Source: an uncultured Pelagibacteraceae bacterium
Lineage (GTDB): Bacteria; Pseudomonadota; Alphaproteobacteria; Pelagibacterales; AG-422-B15
Length of the DNA: 64,000 nt
Reading direction: 5' to 3'
Assembly: GCA_902526565.1 (NCBI GenBank)
Contig: CABZLP010000001.1
Span: 128,361 to 192,360, forward strand
The notes beneath the pieces were generated by a model that worked only from the letters and a program-made list of their open reading frames with translations, was not told where the DNA came from and did not search any database. Shown in pieces: positions 40,295-49,827 of this stretch. Position 1 is the first letter of the stretch. Every line of letters begins with the position of its first letter. The translations under genes were made by a program, and so were the position numbers.

Positions 40295-41334
40295 GAATGA
40301 ATTATACCTACAGCATCTGAGATACTTTTGTGTCCATCATTTTGTAAAAGATATGATAAATCCTTTTTAATTTTATTTATCATTTGAGGTCCATTGAAAG
40401 TAAGTGCTGTATACAATTGAACTAATGACGCGCCCAACTTAATTTTAGTGTAAACATCTTCTGCATTAGAAATGCCTCCAACACCAATAAGAAGTAATTC
40501 TCCATTTGTTTCTTTTGAGAGGAAACTTAACACTTTATTTGATAATTCTTTAAGTGGCTGTCCTGAAATGCCCCCTTCTTCATCTTTATACTCGTCTCTT
40601 AAATCTTGAGGACGAGAAATAGTTGTATTAGTAGCAATTATGCCGTCGATCTTATATTTCTGAACTAAATTAAGTATCATACTGTAATGCTGTTTAGTAT
40701 TATCAGGATCAATTTTTAGGATAATATTTTTTTGTGTCTTCATATTTTTTCTTAATTGGGACAATTCGCTAAGCAGTGTATTCAATGTATCGTGCTCTTG
40801 GATCATTCTTAAATTCTTGGTATTAGGTGAAGATACATTTACTGTAACGTAATCTGAATAATCAACTACTTGGGAATATAAATTGATATAATCATCAACG
40901 AAATTTTCTGTGTCTTTGTTGGGACCAATATTTGCTCCAAGGACTCCATTTTTGTTTGATTTACTCATATTCGTCAAAAACTTTTCAATGCCATTATTAT
41001 TAAAGCCTAATCTATTTATAATAGCTTTATCTGATGCTAATCTGAATACCCTAGGTTTAACATTTCCAAATTGAGGTCTTGGCGTAACAGTTCCACACTC
41101 GGTGAAACCAAATCCTAAATTGAATAATGAATTTATAACTTCAGCATTTTTATCAAATCCTGCAGCCATTCCGATAGGATTCTTAAAACATAGTCCATTA
41201 ATATCATTACTTAAAATAGAGAAATCATTATTGCTTTCAATAAATGGATTTGGAAGTTTAAGCGCATTTATTGTTAAGTTGTGAGCAAGTTCAGGGTCAA
41301 GGGTCTTAAGTATATTAAAAAATATCCTTCTCAT
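40291..41334 (-). CDS. pyrD: Quinone-dependent dihydroorotate dehydrogenase
   Basis: NPIGMAAGFDKNAEVINSLFNLGFGFTECGTVTPRPQ, VNVSSPNTKNLR, GGISNAEDVYTKIKLGASLVQLYTAL. Confidence 0.95.
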   Translation of the reverse strand: MRRIFFNILKTLDPELAHNLTINALKLPNPFIESNNDFSILSNDINGLCFKNPIGMAAGFDKNAEVINSLFNLGFGFTECGTVTPRPQFGNVKPRVFRLASDKAIINRLGFNNNGIEKFLTNMSKSNKNGVLGANIGPNKDTENFVDDYINLYSQVVDYSDYVTVNVSSPNTKNLRMIQEHDTLNTLLSELSQLRKNMKTQKNIILKIDPDNTKQHYSMILNLVQKYKIDGIIATNTTISRPQDLRDEYKDEEGGISGQPLKELSNKVLSFLSKETNGELLLIGVGGISNAEDVYTKIKLGASLVQLYTALTFNGPQMINKIKKDLSYLLQNDGHKSISDAVGIIHS

Positions 41335-41342
41335 TTAAATTT

Positions 41343-42923
41343 TTATTTCAACTTTTCTTCGATCAACTTAATTGTCTGTTTTATTCCATATATCGCAATA
41401 AAAGTACCAAATCTAGGTCCGTCCTCTTTGCCAAAAAGCACTTGATAAATAAGTTTAAACCAATCCCTGAGGTTTTCAAATTTGTGATCTTTCCCTATTT
41501 GATATATTTCAGTTTGGATGGTTTCAGCATCTGCATTTTCTGCCTGACTACGCAATCTACTAATCAGATCCTCAAAGATTTTTCTTTCTTCGCGAGACGG
41601 GGTTTTATAATTTATTTGTTCTGAGGTAACATCTCTTTCAAAATTAATCACCCCTTTAATTAAATTATTAATAAATTCACTATTAGAACTAATATTTTCA
41701 TCATATTTCTTAACAAAATCTAAAATAATTTCAGGATCATTTTTTCCGCTCGCAGCAACAAGATTTAATATAAGGTTGTAGGTTACATTTACATTTCCTA
41801 TGGTGTTTTCACCGTTCATAATATGCCAAACTGGATTTTCAATTTTCTCATGATCAGATTGAGTATTAAATTTATTTAAATGACTTAGGAATTCATCAGA
41901 TGACTTTGGAATGATATCATGAAAGAGTTTCTTGGCTCTTCTTGGGTTTTGATACATAAAATAACTCAATGTTTCTTTAGGTGCGTATGACAACCATTCC
42001 TCTATAGTTAATCCATTGCCTTTAGACTTCGATATTTTTTCCCCATTTTGATCTAGAAACAATTCGTAAAAATAGTTCTCTGGAGGTGAATAACCAAGTG
42101 CTCTACTTACTTTTGAAGAAAGCTGAAACGTTGGTATTAAATCTTTGCCGTACATTTCATAATCAATGTCAAGAGCGCCCCATCTCATTGCCCAATCAAC
42201 TTTCCATTGAAGTTTACATTTTCCTTTTAAAATAGATTGCTCAACTTCTTTATTTTTACTTATATATGTTACTGTATTGTTATCAGGATTAATTGAAATA
42301 ATTTCAACTTCCAGAACATGTCCAGTGTCTGGACATATCGGAAGGAATGGACTATATGTTTTTTTTCTTTCTTCTCCTAATGTTGGTAGAATAATATTTT
42401 TAATTGATTCATAATTATTCAATACATTAATAAGTTGATCATCAAAGTACCCTGAAGTATAAAGTTCAGTCGAACTTTTAAATGTATATTTAAAATCAAA
42501 TTTATCTAAAAATTCTTGTAACATTTCATTATTATGGTCACCGAAACTCTTACTTATCTCAAATGGATCTGGTATTGATGTGAGTGGCTTATGTAGATTT
42601 TCCTCTAATATTTTCTGGTTAGGGATATTATCAGGTACTTTTCGAAGTCCATCCATATCATCAGAAAAGGCAATAAGTTCTACTTCAATTTCTGATAATG
42701 ATTTTATAGCATTTAGAATCATTGTTGTTCTGGCGACCTCACCAAATGTACCAATATGAGGTAATCCACTTGGACCATAACCAGTTTGTAATCTAATTTT
42801 TTGCTTGTTATTGCTTTCAGCTTTTTTTATTATTTTCTTAGCCTCAACAAATGGCCATGCTTTTGCATCTTTACTAATTTCACGTATTGACTGCATATTT
42901 ATCGACATTACCATATTATTCAT
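41343..42923 (-). CDS. lysS: Class I lysyl-tRNA synthetase
   Basis: TGYGPSGLPHIGTFGEVARTTMI (HIGH-type), DGLRKVPDNIPN, KISKSKGNGLTIEEWLSYAP (KMSKS-type). Confidence 0.95.
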   Translation of the reverse strand: MNNMVMSINMQSIREISKDAKAWPFVEAKKIIKKAESNNKQKIRLQTGYGPSGLPHIGTFGEVARTTMILNAIKSLSEIEVELIAFSDDMDGLRKVPDNIPNQKILEENLHKPLTSIPDPFEISKSFGDHNNEMLQEFLDKFDFKYTFKSSTELYTSGYFDDQLINVLNNYESIKNIILPTLGEERKKTYSPFLPICPDTGHVLEVEIISINPDNNTVTYISKNKEVEQSILKGKCKLQWKVDWAMRWGALDIDYEMYGKDLIPTFQLSSKVSRALGYSPPENYFYELFLDQNGEKISKSKGNGLTIEEWLSYAPKETLSYFMYQNPRRAKKLFHDIIPKSSDEFLSHLNKFNTQSDHEKIENPVWHIMNGENTIGNVNVTYNLILNLVAASGKNDPEIILDFVKKYDENISSNSEFINNLIKGVINFERDVTSEQINYKTPSREERKIFEDLISRLRSQAENADAETIQTEIYQIGKDHKFENLRDWFKLIYQVLFGKEDGPRFGTFIAIYGIKQTIKLIEEKLK

Positions 42924-43049
42924 GTAAATCGCTGAAAAATTAACAAAATTTATATATTATTGTCTATTCATATAATTTATTGGTTTTTTTCATAAATAAT
43001 AAAACTATATATTTTATAGATTTTCATATAGTAATCTGACTTCAAAATC

Positions 43050-43655
43050 ATGAAAAAAAAGAAAAATACAAAGCCTACTCGTCAGGAAGCAGAGGCAGCA
43101 GTTAAAACCCTATTATCTTTTGTGGGAGAGAATGCAGAACGACCCGGCTTACTAGAGACTCCTAAAAGAGTTGTCAAGGCCTATGAAGATTGGTTTTCAG
43201 GTTATAATGATGATCCTAAAGAAGTTTTAAAAAAAACTTTTGATGAACTTGAGGGTTATGATGAAATTATTTTACTGCGGGACATTAGGATTGAATCACA
43301 CTGTGAGCATCATATTGCACCTTTTATCGGTTCGGCGCATGTCGCTTATTTGCCGAATAAAAGAGTAGTAGGAATAAGTAAGCTTGCAAGAATTACACGT
43401 ATTTACATGAAAAGAATGCAAATTCAAGAAAAGCTAACTGCTCAAATCGCTAATTGTATTCAAGATGTGCTAAAACCAAAAGGTGTGGCAGTTGTTGTTG
43501 AAGCACAGCATCAATGTATGACAACAAGAGGAATTGGTACACCAGGCATTTCCATGGTCACAAGTCAGCTTTTGGGTAAGTTTAGAACCGACTCATCTAC
43601 AAGGAGAGAGTTTTATAGTATGATCAACCAAGGATCTATTCTTAAAAAAAATTAA
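43050..43655 (+). CDS. folE: GTP cyclohydrolase I
   Basis: GENAERPGLLETPKRVVKAYEDWFSGY, SHCEHHIAPFIGSAHVAYLPN, EAQHQCMTTRGI. Confidence 0.96.
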   Translation: MKKKKNTKPTRQEAEAAVKTLLSFVGENAERPGLLETPKRVVKAYEDWFSGYNDDPKEVLKKTFDELEGYDEIILLRDIRIESHCEHHIAPFIGSAHVAYLPNKRVVGISKLARITRIYMKRMQIQEKLTAQIANCIQDVLKPKGVAVVVEAQHQCMTTRGIGTPGISMVTSQLLGKFRTDSSTRREFYSMINQGSILKKN

Positions 43656-43667
43656 TAAATTAATTTA

Positions 43668-45119
43668 ATGATAAATTTTAAGATAATACTTAATGTATTA
43701 GGGTATCTTTTAATTGCTCTTAGTCTCGTCATGCTTATTCCCATGATAATTGATCTTGGAATGGGTAATAATACTTGGAAGTCGTTTATCATTAGTGCAA
43801 TTATAACATTTGGATTTGGTGTTACATTCGTAATTTCTACGCGTAATGAAGAAAATAATAAAATTTTGATGCAGGATGCATTTTTAATTACATCATTATC
43901 TTGGTTATCAATTAGTATATTTGCTGCTTTCCCTTTTTATTTTGCTGAAAACAGTTTGAATATTACAAATTCGATATTTGAGTCAATGTCAGGCATTACA
44001 ACAACTGGGTCAAGTGTAATCCAAAATGTTGAGTCATTAACTGAGGGAATGTTAATATGGAGAAGTTTATTGCAATGGGTGGGTGGTATTGGAATTATTG
44101 TAATGGCTGTGAGCATTTTACCTGTTCTTCGGGTTGGAGGAATGCAAGTATTTAGAGCAGAAAGCTCGGACACAACAGATAAAATTCTACCCAGAACAAC
44201 ACAAATAGCCTCTGCCGTTATCTTAATTTATTTTATACTCACTTTAGTTTGCGTGGTTGCATATTGGTTAGGGGGAATGAACTTCTTTGATGCGCTACTG
44301 CACTCAATGACCACAATTGCAACTGGTGGATTTTCAACTCAAAATAATTCATTTGCTAGTTTTAACAGTAAGTCCTTGGAGTATGTTGCAATAATTTTTA
44401 TGTTACTGAGTAGTCTTCCAATTTTAATTTATCTTGAAGCATTCAAAGATGGATTTAAAAGAATAATTACGGACACACAGATACTTACATTTCTAGGGAT
44501 AGTATTTTTTAGCTCCCTTTTTGTGATTCTATATTTATGGTTCATGGAAATAAAAGATATAGAAGAAGCAATTAGAAGTGGAGCATTTAATGTTATTTCT
44601 ATAATTACTGGAACCGGTTATACATCCGATAATTATAATTTATGGGGACCATTTCCAATTTATCTTTTATTTTTTGGAATGTTTATAGGAGGTTGTGCTG
44701 GTTCAACAACATGTGGGATAAAAGTATTTAGATTTCAAATATTGTTTCAAACATTAAAAATGCAAATTCAAAAACTACTTCATCCTCATGGTGTTTTTGT
44801 TCCTCACTATAATCATAAAAAAATTGAAGATGATGTAACTTCTTCTGTAATGAGCTTTTTCTTTATATTTATTTTAAGCTTTATTGTTATTACATTATTA
44901 CTTTCTACAACAGAGCTAGATTTTGTAACTAGTTTGTCAGCTGCCGCAACATCACTCGCAAATGTTGGACCTGGTCTTGGTGAAATGATTGGTCCTGAGA
45001 ATTCCTTTTATGAAATTAGTACATTTGCAAAATGGGTATTAATTTTTTCAATGTTATTAGGAAGACTTGAGATACTCACAGTTCTAGTGATACTTCATCC
45101 TGCCTTTTGGAAAAAATAA
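43668..45119 (+). CDS. trkH: TrkH-family potassium uptake protein
   Basis: FESMSGITTTGSSV, LLQWVGGIGIIVMAVSILPVLRVGGMQ, HSMTTIATGGFST, FIGGCAGSTTCGIKVFR. Confidence 0.93.
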   Translation: MINFKIILNVLGYLLIALSLVMLIPMIIDLGMGNNTWKSFIISAIITFGFGVTFVISTRNEENNKILMQDAFLITSLSWLSISIFAAFPFYFAENSLNITNSIFESMSGITTTGSSVIQNVESLTEGMLIWRSLLQWVGGIGIIVMAVSILPVLRVGGMQVFRAESSDTTDKILPRTTQIASAVILIYFILTLVCVVAYWLGGMNFFDALLHSMTTIATGGFSTQNNSFASFNSKSLEYVAIIFMLLSSLPILIYLEAFKDGFKRIITDTQILTFLGIVFFSSLFVILYLWFMEIKDIEEAIRSGAFNVISIITGTGYTSDNYNLWGPFPIYLLFFGMFIGGCAGSTTCGIKVFRFQILFQTLKMQIQKLLHPHGVFVPHYNHKKIEDDVTSSVMSFFFIFILSFIVITLLLSTTELDFVTSLSAAATSLANVGPGLGEMIGPENSFYEISTFAKWVLIFSMLLGRLEILTVLVILHPAFWKK

Positions 45120-46058
45120 CTATATTAATCTTCTAAGTATTTGTTTTTGAACATGGAGTCTATTTGATGCCTCTTCCCAAATTCTTGAGTTTTCTCCATC
45201 TATTACTGACTCTTCAACTTCTTGAACCCTATTTGCTGGTAAGCAATGCATAAAAATACAATCTTTTTTTGCCTTACTCATTATGGATTTTGTTACTCTA
45301 AAATCATCTAGCTCTTTAATCACATGTTCATCAGTTTCTTCACCCATAGACTGCCAGGTATCTGTCATAATTACGTCAGTCGTAGATAAAATTTCATCAT
45401 CAATTTGATCATGAACGATACTTTCTAAATTTAAGTTTTCTTTATATTCACTAATTTTAGATAGGTATAAATCTCTCGATCTGTTTGGTGAAAAAATACT
45501 GAATTTAAATCCTAAATTTTTGGAATGAGCTTCAATCCATGAATGCGCTACATTGGTTATAGGGCCAAACCAAGTAATATTTAAATTTTCTAAAGAACCT
45601 TTTTCCTCAATGATGGTCATTAGACCCGCCATGCATTGGCACGGATGAGATAAGTTTGAAAGTCCATTTATAACAGGCACATTAGAAACTTCTAAAGTGT
45701 CCAATATGGTCTGGTGATTATTTACTCGCATTATAACTCCATCAGAATAGAGACTAAAAGTTTTGATTGTATCTGAGAGGCTTTCCTTACCACTACTCAA
45801 ATGAATATCTGAGCCGTTAAGTATAATTGATGAACCACTAAGTTGTTTAACTGCGAGATCAAATGAAAGCCTTGTTCTTGTAGAATTTTTCTCAAAAAAT
45901 AAAATTAAGTTTTTTCCAGACAATATTTCTTCTGAGCCTAGGTTTTGATTTTTATTTTTATTTTTATTTTCTATAGCTGAATTAAGCAATACATTAATTT
46001 CTTCAGTAGTAAAATCTTTAATATCTATAAAGTTTTTCATGATGTGAGCTCTTTGCAT
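45120..46058 (-). CDS. argF: Ornithine carbamoyltransferase
   Basis: FEKNSTRTRLSFDLAVKQL, LSHPCQCMAGLMTI, FMHCLPANR. Likely start ATG at 46040 (MKNFIDIKDF). Confidence 0.95.
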   Translation of the reverse strand: MQRAHIMKNFIDIKDFTTEEINVLLNSAIENKNKNKNQNLGSEEILSGKNLILFFEKNSTRTRLSFDLAVKQLSGSSIILNGSDIHLSSGKESLSDTIKTFSLYSDGVIMRVNNHQTILDTLEVSNVPVINGLSNLSHPCQCMAGLMTIIEEKGSLENLNITWFGPITNVAHSWIEAHSKNLGFKFSIFSPNRSRDLYLSKISEYKENLNLESIVHDQIDDEILSTTDVIMTDTWQSMGEETDEHVIKELDDFRVTKSIMSKAKKDCIFMHCLPANRVQEVEESVIDGENSRIWEEASNRLHVQKQILRRLI

Positions 46059-47206
46059 GTTGATCTAATTTTATCAATTGCTTCATCACATTCTAAATTA
46101 GATAAATTTATTGGGGGAAGAAGTCTTACAACATTATCAGAGGCCTTAACCGTTAAAATGAAATTTTTACGCGCTTGTTTAACGAAATCTTCATTATTAA
46201 TGTTACATTTCAATCCTAGAATAAAACCCTTGCCTCTTATACTCTCAATAATATCTGGATAATCGCTAGCGGCTTTATTTAGGCCTGATAACAATTTTTC
46301 AGAAACTGTGATAACTTCACTAAAAAAATTAGGAGTAGTCATCAAATCTAGTACAGCGTTGCCAACACTACATGCTAGAGGATTTCCACCAAAGGTAGAT
46401 CCATGTGATCCAAACTCCATAGCGTCACCTACCTTTTTTGAGGTTAAACATGCGCCGATTGGAAAGCCATTACCGATTGCCTTTGCTATAGTCATTATAT
46501 CTGGCTCTACGTTTGACCACTGATAAGCAAACATTTTTCCTGTTCGACCCATTCCACATTGCACTTCGTCAAAAATAAGCAAAACTTCATTTTCATCACA
46601 CAATTTTCTAATTGCCTCAAGGCAAAATGTGGGGACTTCTCTCACTCCACCCTCACCTTGAATGGGTTCGATAATTACCGCTGCAGTATTTTTATTAATT
46701 GAGCTCTTTAATAATTCATGATCACCAAACTCTAGGAACTTAAAATCATTTACGGTTGTATTAAATGTTTGCATTTTTTCTGGTCCTTGAGCTGCAAGTG
46801 CACCTATTGTTCTTCCATGAAAAGAACCACTAAAACTAATAATCTCTTTTTTTATTTTAGAGTTTTTAGTTTTGTGAAAATATCTACGAGCAATTTTAAT
46901 GCTTGCCTCTACTGCTTCTGTTCCTGAATTGCAAAAAAAAGCATAGTCTGCAAAACATAATTCACACAAACGTGAAGCTAATAATTCTTGCTCTGGAATT
47001 TGGTAAATATTTGAAAGGTGCCAAAGTTTTTCTGATTGTTCTCTCAATTTCTGATTTAAGTATGGATGTGAATAGCCAAGGGAGTTTACTGCTATACCTG
47101 TTCCAAAATCTAAGAATTTTTTACCAGACTCATCATATAAATAACTTCCTTCGCCGTATGAGAAAATTAATTCAGATCTTGGGTATGTTGGTAATATATT
47201 GCTCAT
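46037..47206 (-). CDS. argD: Acetylornithine aminotransferase
   Basis: FCNSGTEAVEASIKIARRY, LLIFDEVQCGMGRTGKMFAYQ, HGSTFGGNPLACSVG. Confidence 0.93.
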   Translation of the reverse strand: MSNILPTYPRSELIFSYGEGSYLYDESGKKFLDFGTGIAVNSLGYSHPYLNQKLREQSEKLWHLSNIYQIPEQELLASRLCELCFADYAFFCNSGTEAVEASIKIARRYFHKTKNSKIKKEIISFSGSFHGRTIGALAAQGPEKMQTFNTTVNDFKFLEFGDHELLKSSINKNTAAVIIEPIQGEGGVREVPTFCLEAIRKLCDENEVLLIFDEVQCGMGRTGKMFAYQWSNVEPDIMTIAKAIGNGFPIGACLTSKKVGDAMEFGSHGSTFGGNPLACSVGNAVLDLMTTPNFFSEVITVSEKLLSGLNKAASDYPDIIESIRGKGFILGLKCNINNEDFVKQARKNFILTVKASDNVVRLLPPINLSNLECDEAIDKIRSTCKELTS

Positions 47207-47207
47207 T

Positions 47208-47975
47208 TTATGCTCTTAATTTATATCCACTTTTTAACATTACGTAATTAATAACTATTAGTGATATCAGCACCATAATTAAGATAATAAGTGCATGTAA
47301 AATTGAAGCGTCACTTGCACCAATAAATCCATATCTAAAACCGTCTATCATATAAAAGAAAGGGTTCGCAAGGCTAGCTTTTTGAATTACATTTGGTAAA
47401 ACAGTAATAGAATAGAAAGTACCTGATAAAAAAGATAATGGTACAATAACAAAATTTCCAATTGTACCAAGATGATCCCACTTCTCAGCCCATATACCAG
47501 ATATCATTCCAATCAAGGACATGATTGCGGATGCAAGCAAAGCAAATGATAAAATTATCCATAAATTATAAATTCCAACTTCAATAAATGGCATCATTAC
47601 CAAAGCGCATGCAATAGCAGAAAATAATCCCCTTGTAATTCCTGCAAGTGTAAACGCGACAATAATTTCGACATGACTTAATGGTGGCATTAGCAAATCA
47701 ACAATATTTCCCTGTACTTTTGACATTAAGATTGATGATGAATTATTCATGAAAGCATTTTGAATGATAGTCATCATAATTAATCCTGGAAAAAGAAAGC
47801 TTTTGAAATTTTCTAAGGGATAATCTATTCTCACAGAACCTATAGCAGTCGTAAATATAACCAGGAATAACAAGCTTGTTAAAGCTGGAGCAGCAATTGT
47901 TTGCAATGGAATTTTTGTAAACCTTTGAACTTCTTTTGTGTAAAGAGTTAAAAATCCGACAGGGTTATAATTCAT
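47208..47975 (-). CDS. ABC-2 type transporter permease
   Basis: Six-TM ABC-2 pattern: LFPGLIMMTIIQNAFMNNSSSILMSKVQGNIVDLLMPPLSHVEI, PLSFLSGTFYSITVLP. Confidence 0.88.
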   Translation of the reverse strand: MNYNPVGFLTLYTKEVQRFTKIPLQTIAAPALTSLLFLVIFTTAIGSVRIDYPLENFKSFLFPGLIMMTIIQNAFMNNSSSILMSKVQGNIVDLLMPPLSHVEIIVAFTLAGITRGLFSAIACALVMMPFIEVGIYNLWIILSFALLASAIMSLIGMISGIWAEKWDHLGTIGNFVIVPLSFLSGTFYSITVLPNVIQKASLANPFFYMIDGFRYGFIGASDASILHALIILIMVLISLIVINYVMLKSGYKLRA

Positions 47976-48137
47976 AGCGACTATTTAAATACATTTCAAA
48001 AAATGTCATTAATATTTGAATTTGAGAAAGAGCACTATTTACTTGAAAATCAATGAAAATTAATTTCTGCCCACATAATATTTAAAAATAAATCTACATT
48101 TAGTATATTTATATTGAATTTAATCAAAATGTAGTGG

Positions 48138-48166
48138 TAAAATTCTCTTTATTAAGGAGAATTTTA
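48138..48166 (+). promoter_or_regulatory. Perfect 10-bp hairpin overlapping the gcrA Shine-Dalgarno and start codon
   Basis: TAAAATTCTC-TTTATTAAG-GAGAATTTTA. AAGGAG at 48154-48159; last base of the stem is the A of the ATG. Confidence 0.65.
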
Positions 48167-48624
48167 TGTCTTGGACTTATGAAAGAGTAGAAAAACTAAG
48201 ACAATTGTGGGACGAAGGTCTTACAGCTAGCCGGATTGCAACAGAATTAGGTAATGTAACTAGAAATGCTGTAATTGGTAAGGCTCATCGACTTGGCTTG
48301 TCTGGAAGAATGGTGTCAAAAAAATCTAATGGTGGCGTATCAATCATAAGAAAAAAAAGAGTTAAAGTAGCTATTGGTCATAAAGTGATTGATATCTCTC
48401 CTATTATTGACGAACCAATGAATCCAACTCCCTTTCAGGATATAAGGGATGGACTATGTAGATGGCCTCTTGGTGAACCTGAAGCAACTGATTTTAAGTT
48501 TTGTGGCAGAACTACTAAAGAAGGAATAGTTTATTGCCAGTCACACTATAAACAGGCTTACCAACCAATAAGTAAAGTTCGTGAGAGAAGAAAAGCTAAA
48601 AAAAAGTTTAGGTTCACAAATTAA
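48166..48624 (+). CDS. gcrA: GcrA-type cell cycle regulator
   Basis: MSWTYERVEKLRQLWDEGLTASRIATELGNVTRNAVIGKAHRLGLSGR; C-terminal DGLCRWPLGEPEATDFKFCGRTTKEGIVYCQSHYKQAYQP. Confidence 0.95.
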   Translation: MSWTYERVEKLRQLWDEGLTASRIATELGNVTRNAVIGKAHRLGLSGRMVSKKSNGGVSIIRKKRVKVAIGHKVIDISPIIDEPMNPTPFQDIRDGLCRWPLGEPEATDFKFCGRTTKEGIVYCQSHYKQAYQPISKVRERRKAKKKFRFTN

Positions 48625-48704
48625 ATACTTAGTAAAAAACTAAAGCCAAATGAAAAAAATAACAAAATTATTATTACACATATAACAGCATTAATTAGGC
48701 TCAT
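48621..48704 (-). CDS. Possible 27-aa hydrophobic small protein
   Basis: ORF MSLINAVICVIIILLFFSFGFSFLLSI, below the track length cut-off; no strong SD. Confidence 0.3.
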   Translation of the reverse strand: MSLINAVICVIIILLFFSFGFSFLLSI

Positions 48705-48821
48705 TTATTAATTTGCTTTCTCATAACTCGGAATTTAGGGTTCGTTTTTTTTATTTTATCTTTTATATCTTTAATTGTCGCTTACATTCTAACGTACCTC
48801 TCTGCTACAGTAGTATAGCTC

Positions 48822-49703
48822 TCATAGTGATATTTTAACGATATTTTCTTTTTTAATCATATAATATGAGTGCAAAAATATAATCAGTATAATTGATATT
48901 CCTCCAATCAAGGTTTTCTGGGTAGGTTCTTCAAATAAAAATATCCATACCCACAAAGGTCCTAGTGAAGTTTCAAGGAGAAAAAATATACCAACTTCTG
49001 GAGAACTAATATATTGAGGCGCTATACTAATAAATACAAATGACACTCCCACAGTTATAATCATTAGAGAAATCAATAATAAATCATGAAATCCAATGAC
49101 AAACGCAGAAACAAAAAATCCTGATAGAAAAGCAGTAGCTAATTTACCAATAATATATGAGGGTACAAAATTTATTTTAGGCGACCTTCTCATTACTGTT
49201 AGGCTAGCTCCAACAAAAATAGCACATAATAGCCCGTAGAAGTCGCCTAAATATTTATTAAGTTCATATGATTCATAAAAGATATAAATCACAGCTATCA
49301 AACATCCAAAAGAACATATCCATGTAATTATTTCAGGCTTTTCATTTAAAAAAATGAAGGAAAAAATTGCTGAAATAATTGGGACTAAACTAATCATGAT
49401 GAGAGCATTTGCTACATCAGTATTCGCAAGCGCCATCACAAAAGATATATTGGCTCCAAGAACAAGCAGTGCATTTATGAGGCCTGGCAAACCGATACTC
49501 TTAAAGTCATCTAAGGCTCTATGATTAAAAAAAATAAAATATCCCATTAAGAGAGCAAGTCCTGGTAAAAGTGAACGGTAAAATAAAAGATCCCATGTTT
49601 CTAAACTCACAGATCTAATAATGAGCGCATCTGGAGTAATAATCATGACGCCTATAAAGGCAAGTAACGTTCCTTTTTGTTTATTTGATAATTTTTTAAA
49701 CAT
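48822..49703 (-). CDS. EamA/DMT-superfamily transporter
   Basis: Ten TM helices, EamA-like duplicated pattern. Confidence 0.82.
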   Translation of the reverse strand: MFKKLSNKQKGTLLAFIGVMIITPDALIIRSVSLETWDLLFYRSLLPGLALLMGYFIFFNHRALDDFKSIGLPGLINALLVLGANISFVMALANTDVANALIMISLVPIISAIFSFIFLNEKPEIITWICSFGCLIAVIYIFYESYELNKYLGDFYGLLCAIFVGASLTVMRRSPKINFVPSYIIGKLATAFLSGFFVSAFVIGFHDLLLISLMIITVGVSFVFISIAPQYISSPEVGIFFLLETSLGPLWVWIFLFEEPTQKTLIGGISIILIIFLHSYYMIKKENIVKISL

Positions 49704-49712
49704 AATATTTTT

Positions 49713-49789
49713 TGGTGCGCCGGGAGAGATTCGAACTCCCGACCCCCAGATTCGTAGTCTGGTGCTCTATCCAGCTGAGCCACCGGCGC
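49713..49789 (-). tRNA. tRNA-Arg (anticodon ACG)
   Basis: Minus strand GCGCCGGTGGCTCAGCTGGATAGAGCACCAGACTACGAATCTGGGGGTCGGGAGTTCGAATCTCTCCCGGCGCACCA: perfect acceptor, anticodon and T stems, encoded CCA. Confidence 0.97.
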
Positions 49790-49827
49790 ATGTAGAATTA
49801 TTTATAAGCTACTCTTTTATTAATAAA

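Noticed and set aside
46903-47247. 114-aa plus-strand ORF
   Set aside because: Fully antisense to argD and the end of the ABC-2 permease; low-complexity translation with no recognisable motif.
48705-48795. Minus-strand frame reading IKDIKDKIKKTNPKFRVMRKQINK, superficially like the C-terminus of ribosomal protein L36, preceded by an ATG-TAA start-stop
   Set aside because: Only a short KTNPKF-type resemblance; no zinc or core L36 motif and no credible start. Could be an rpmJ relic but the evidence is too weak.
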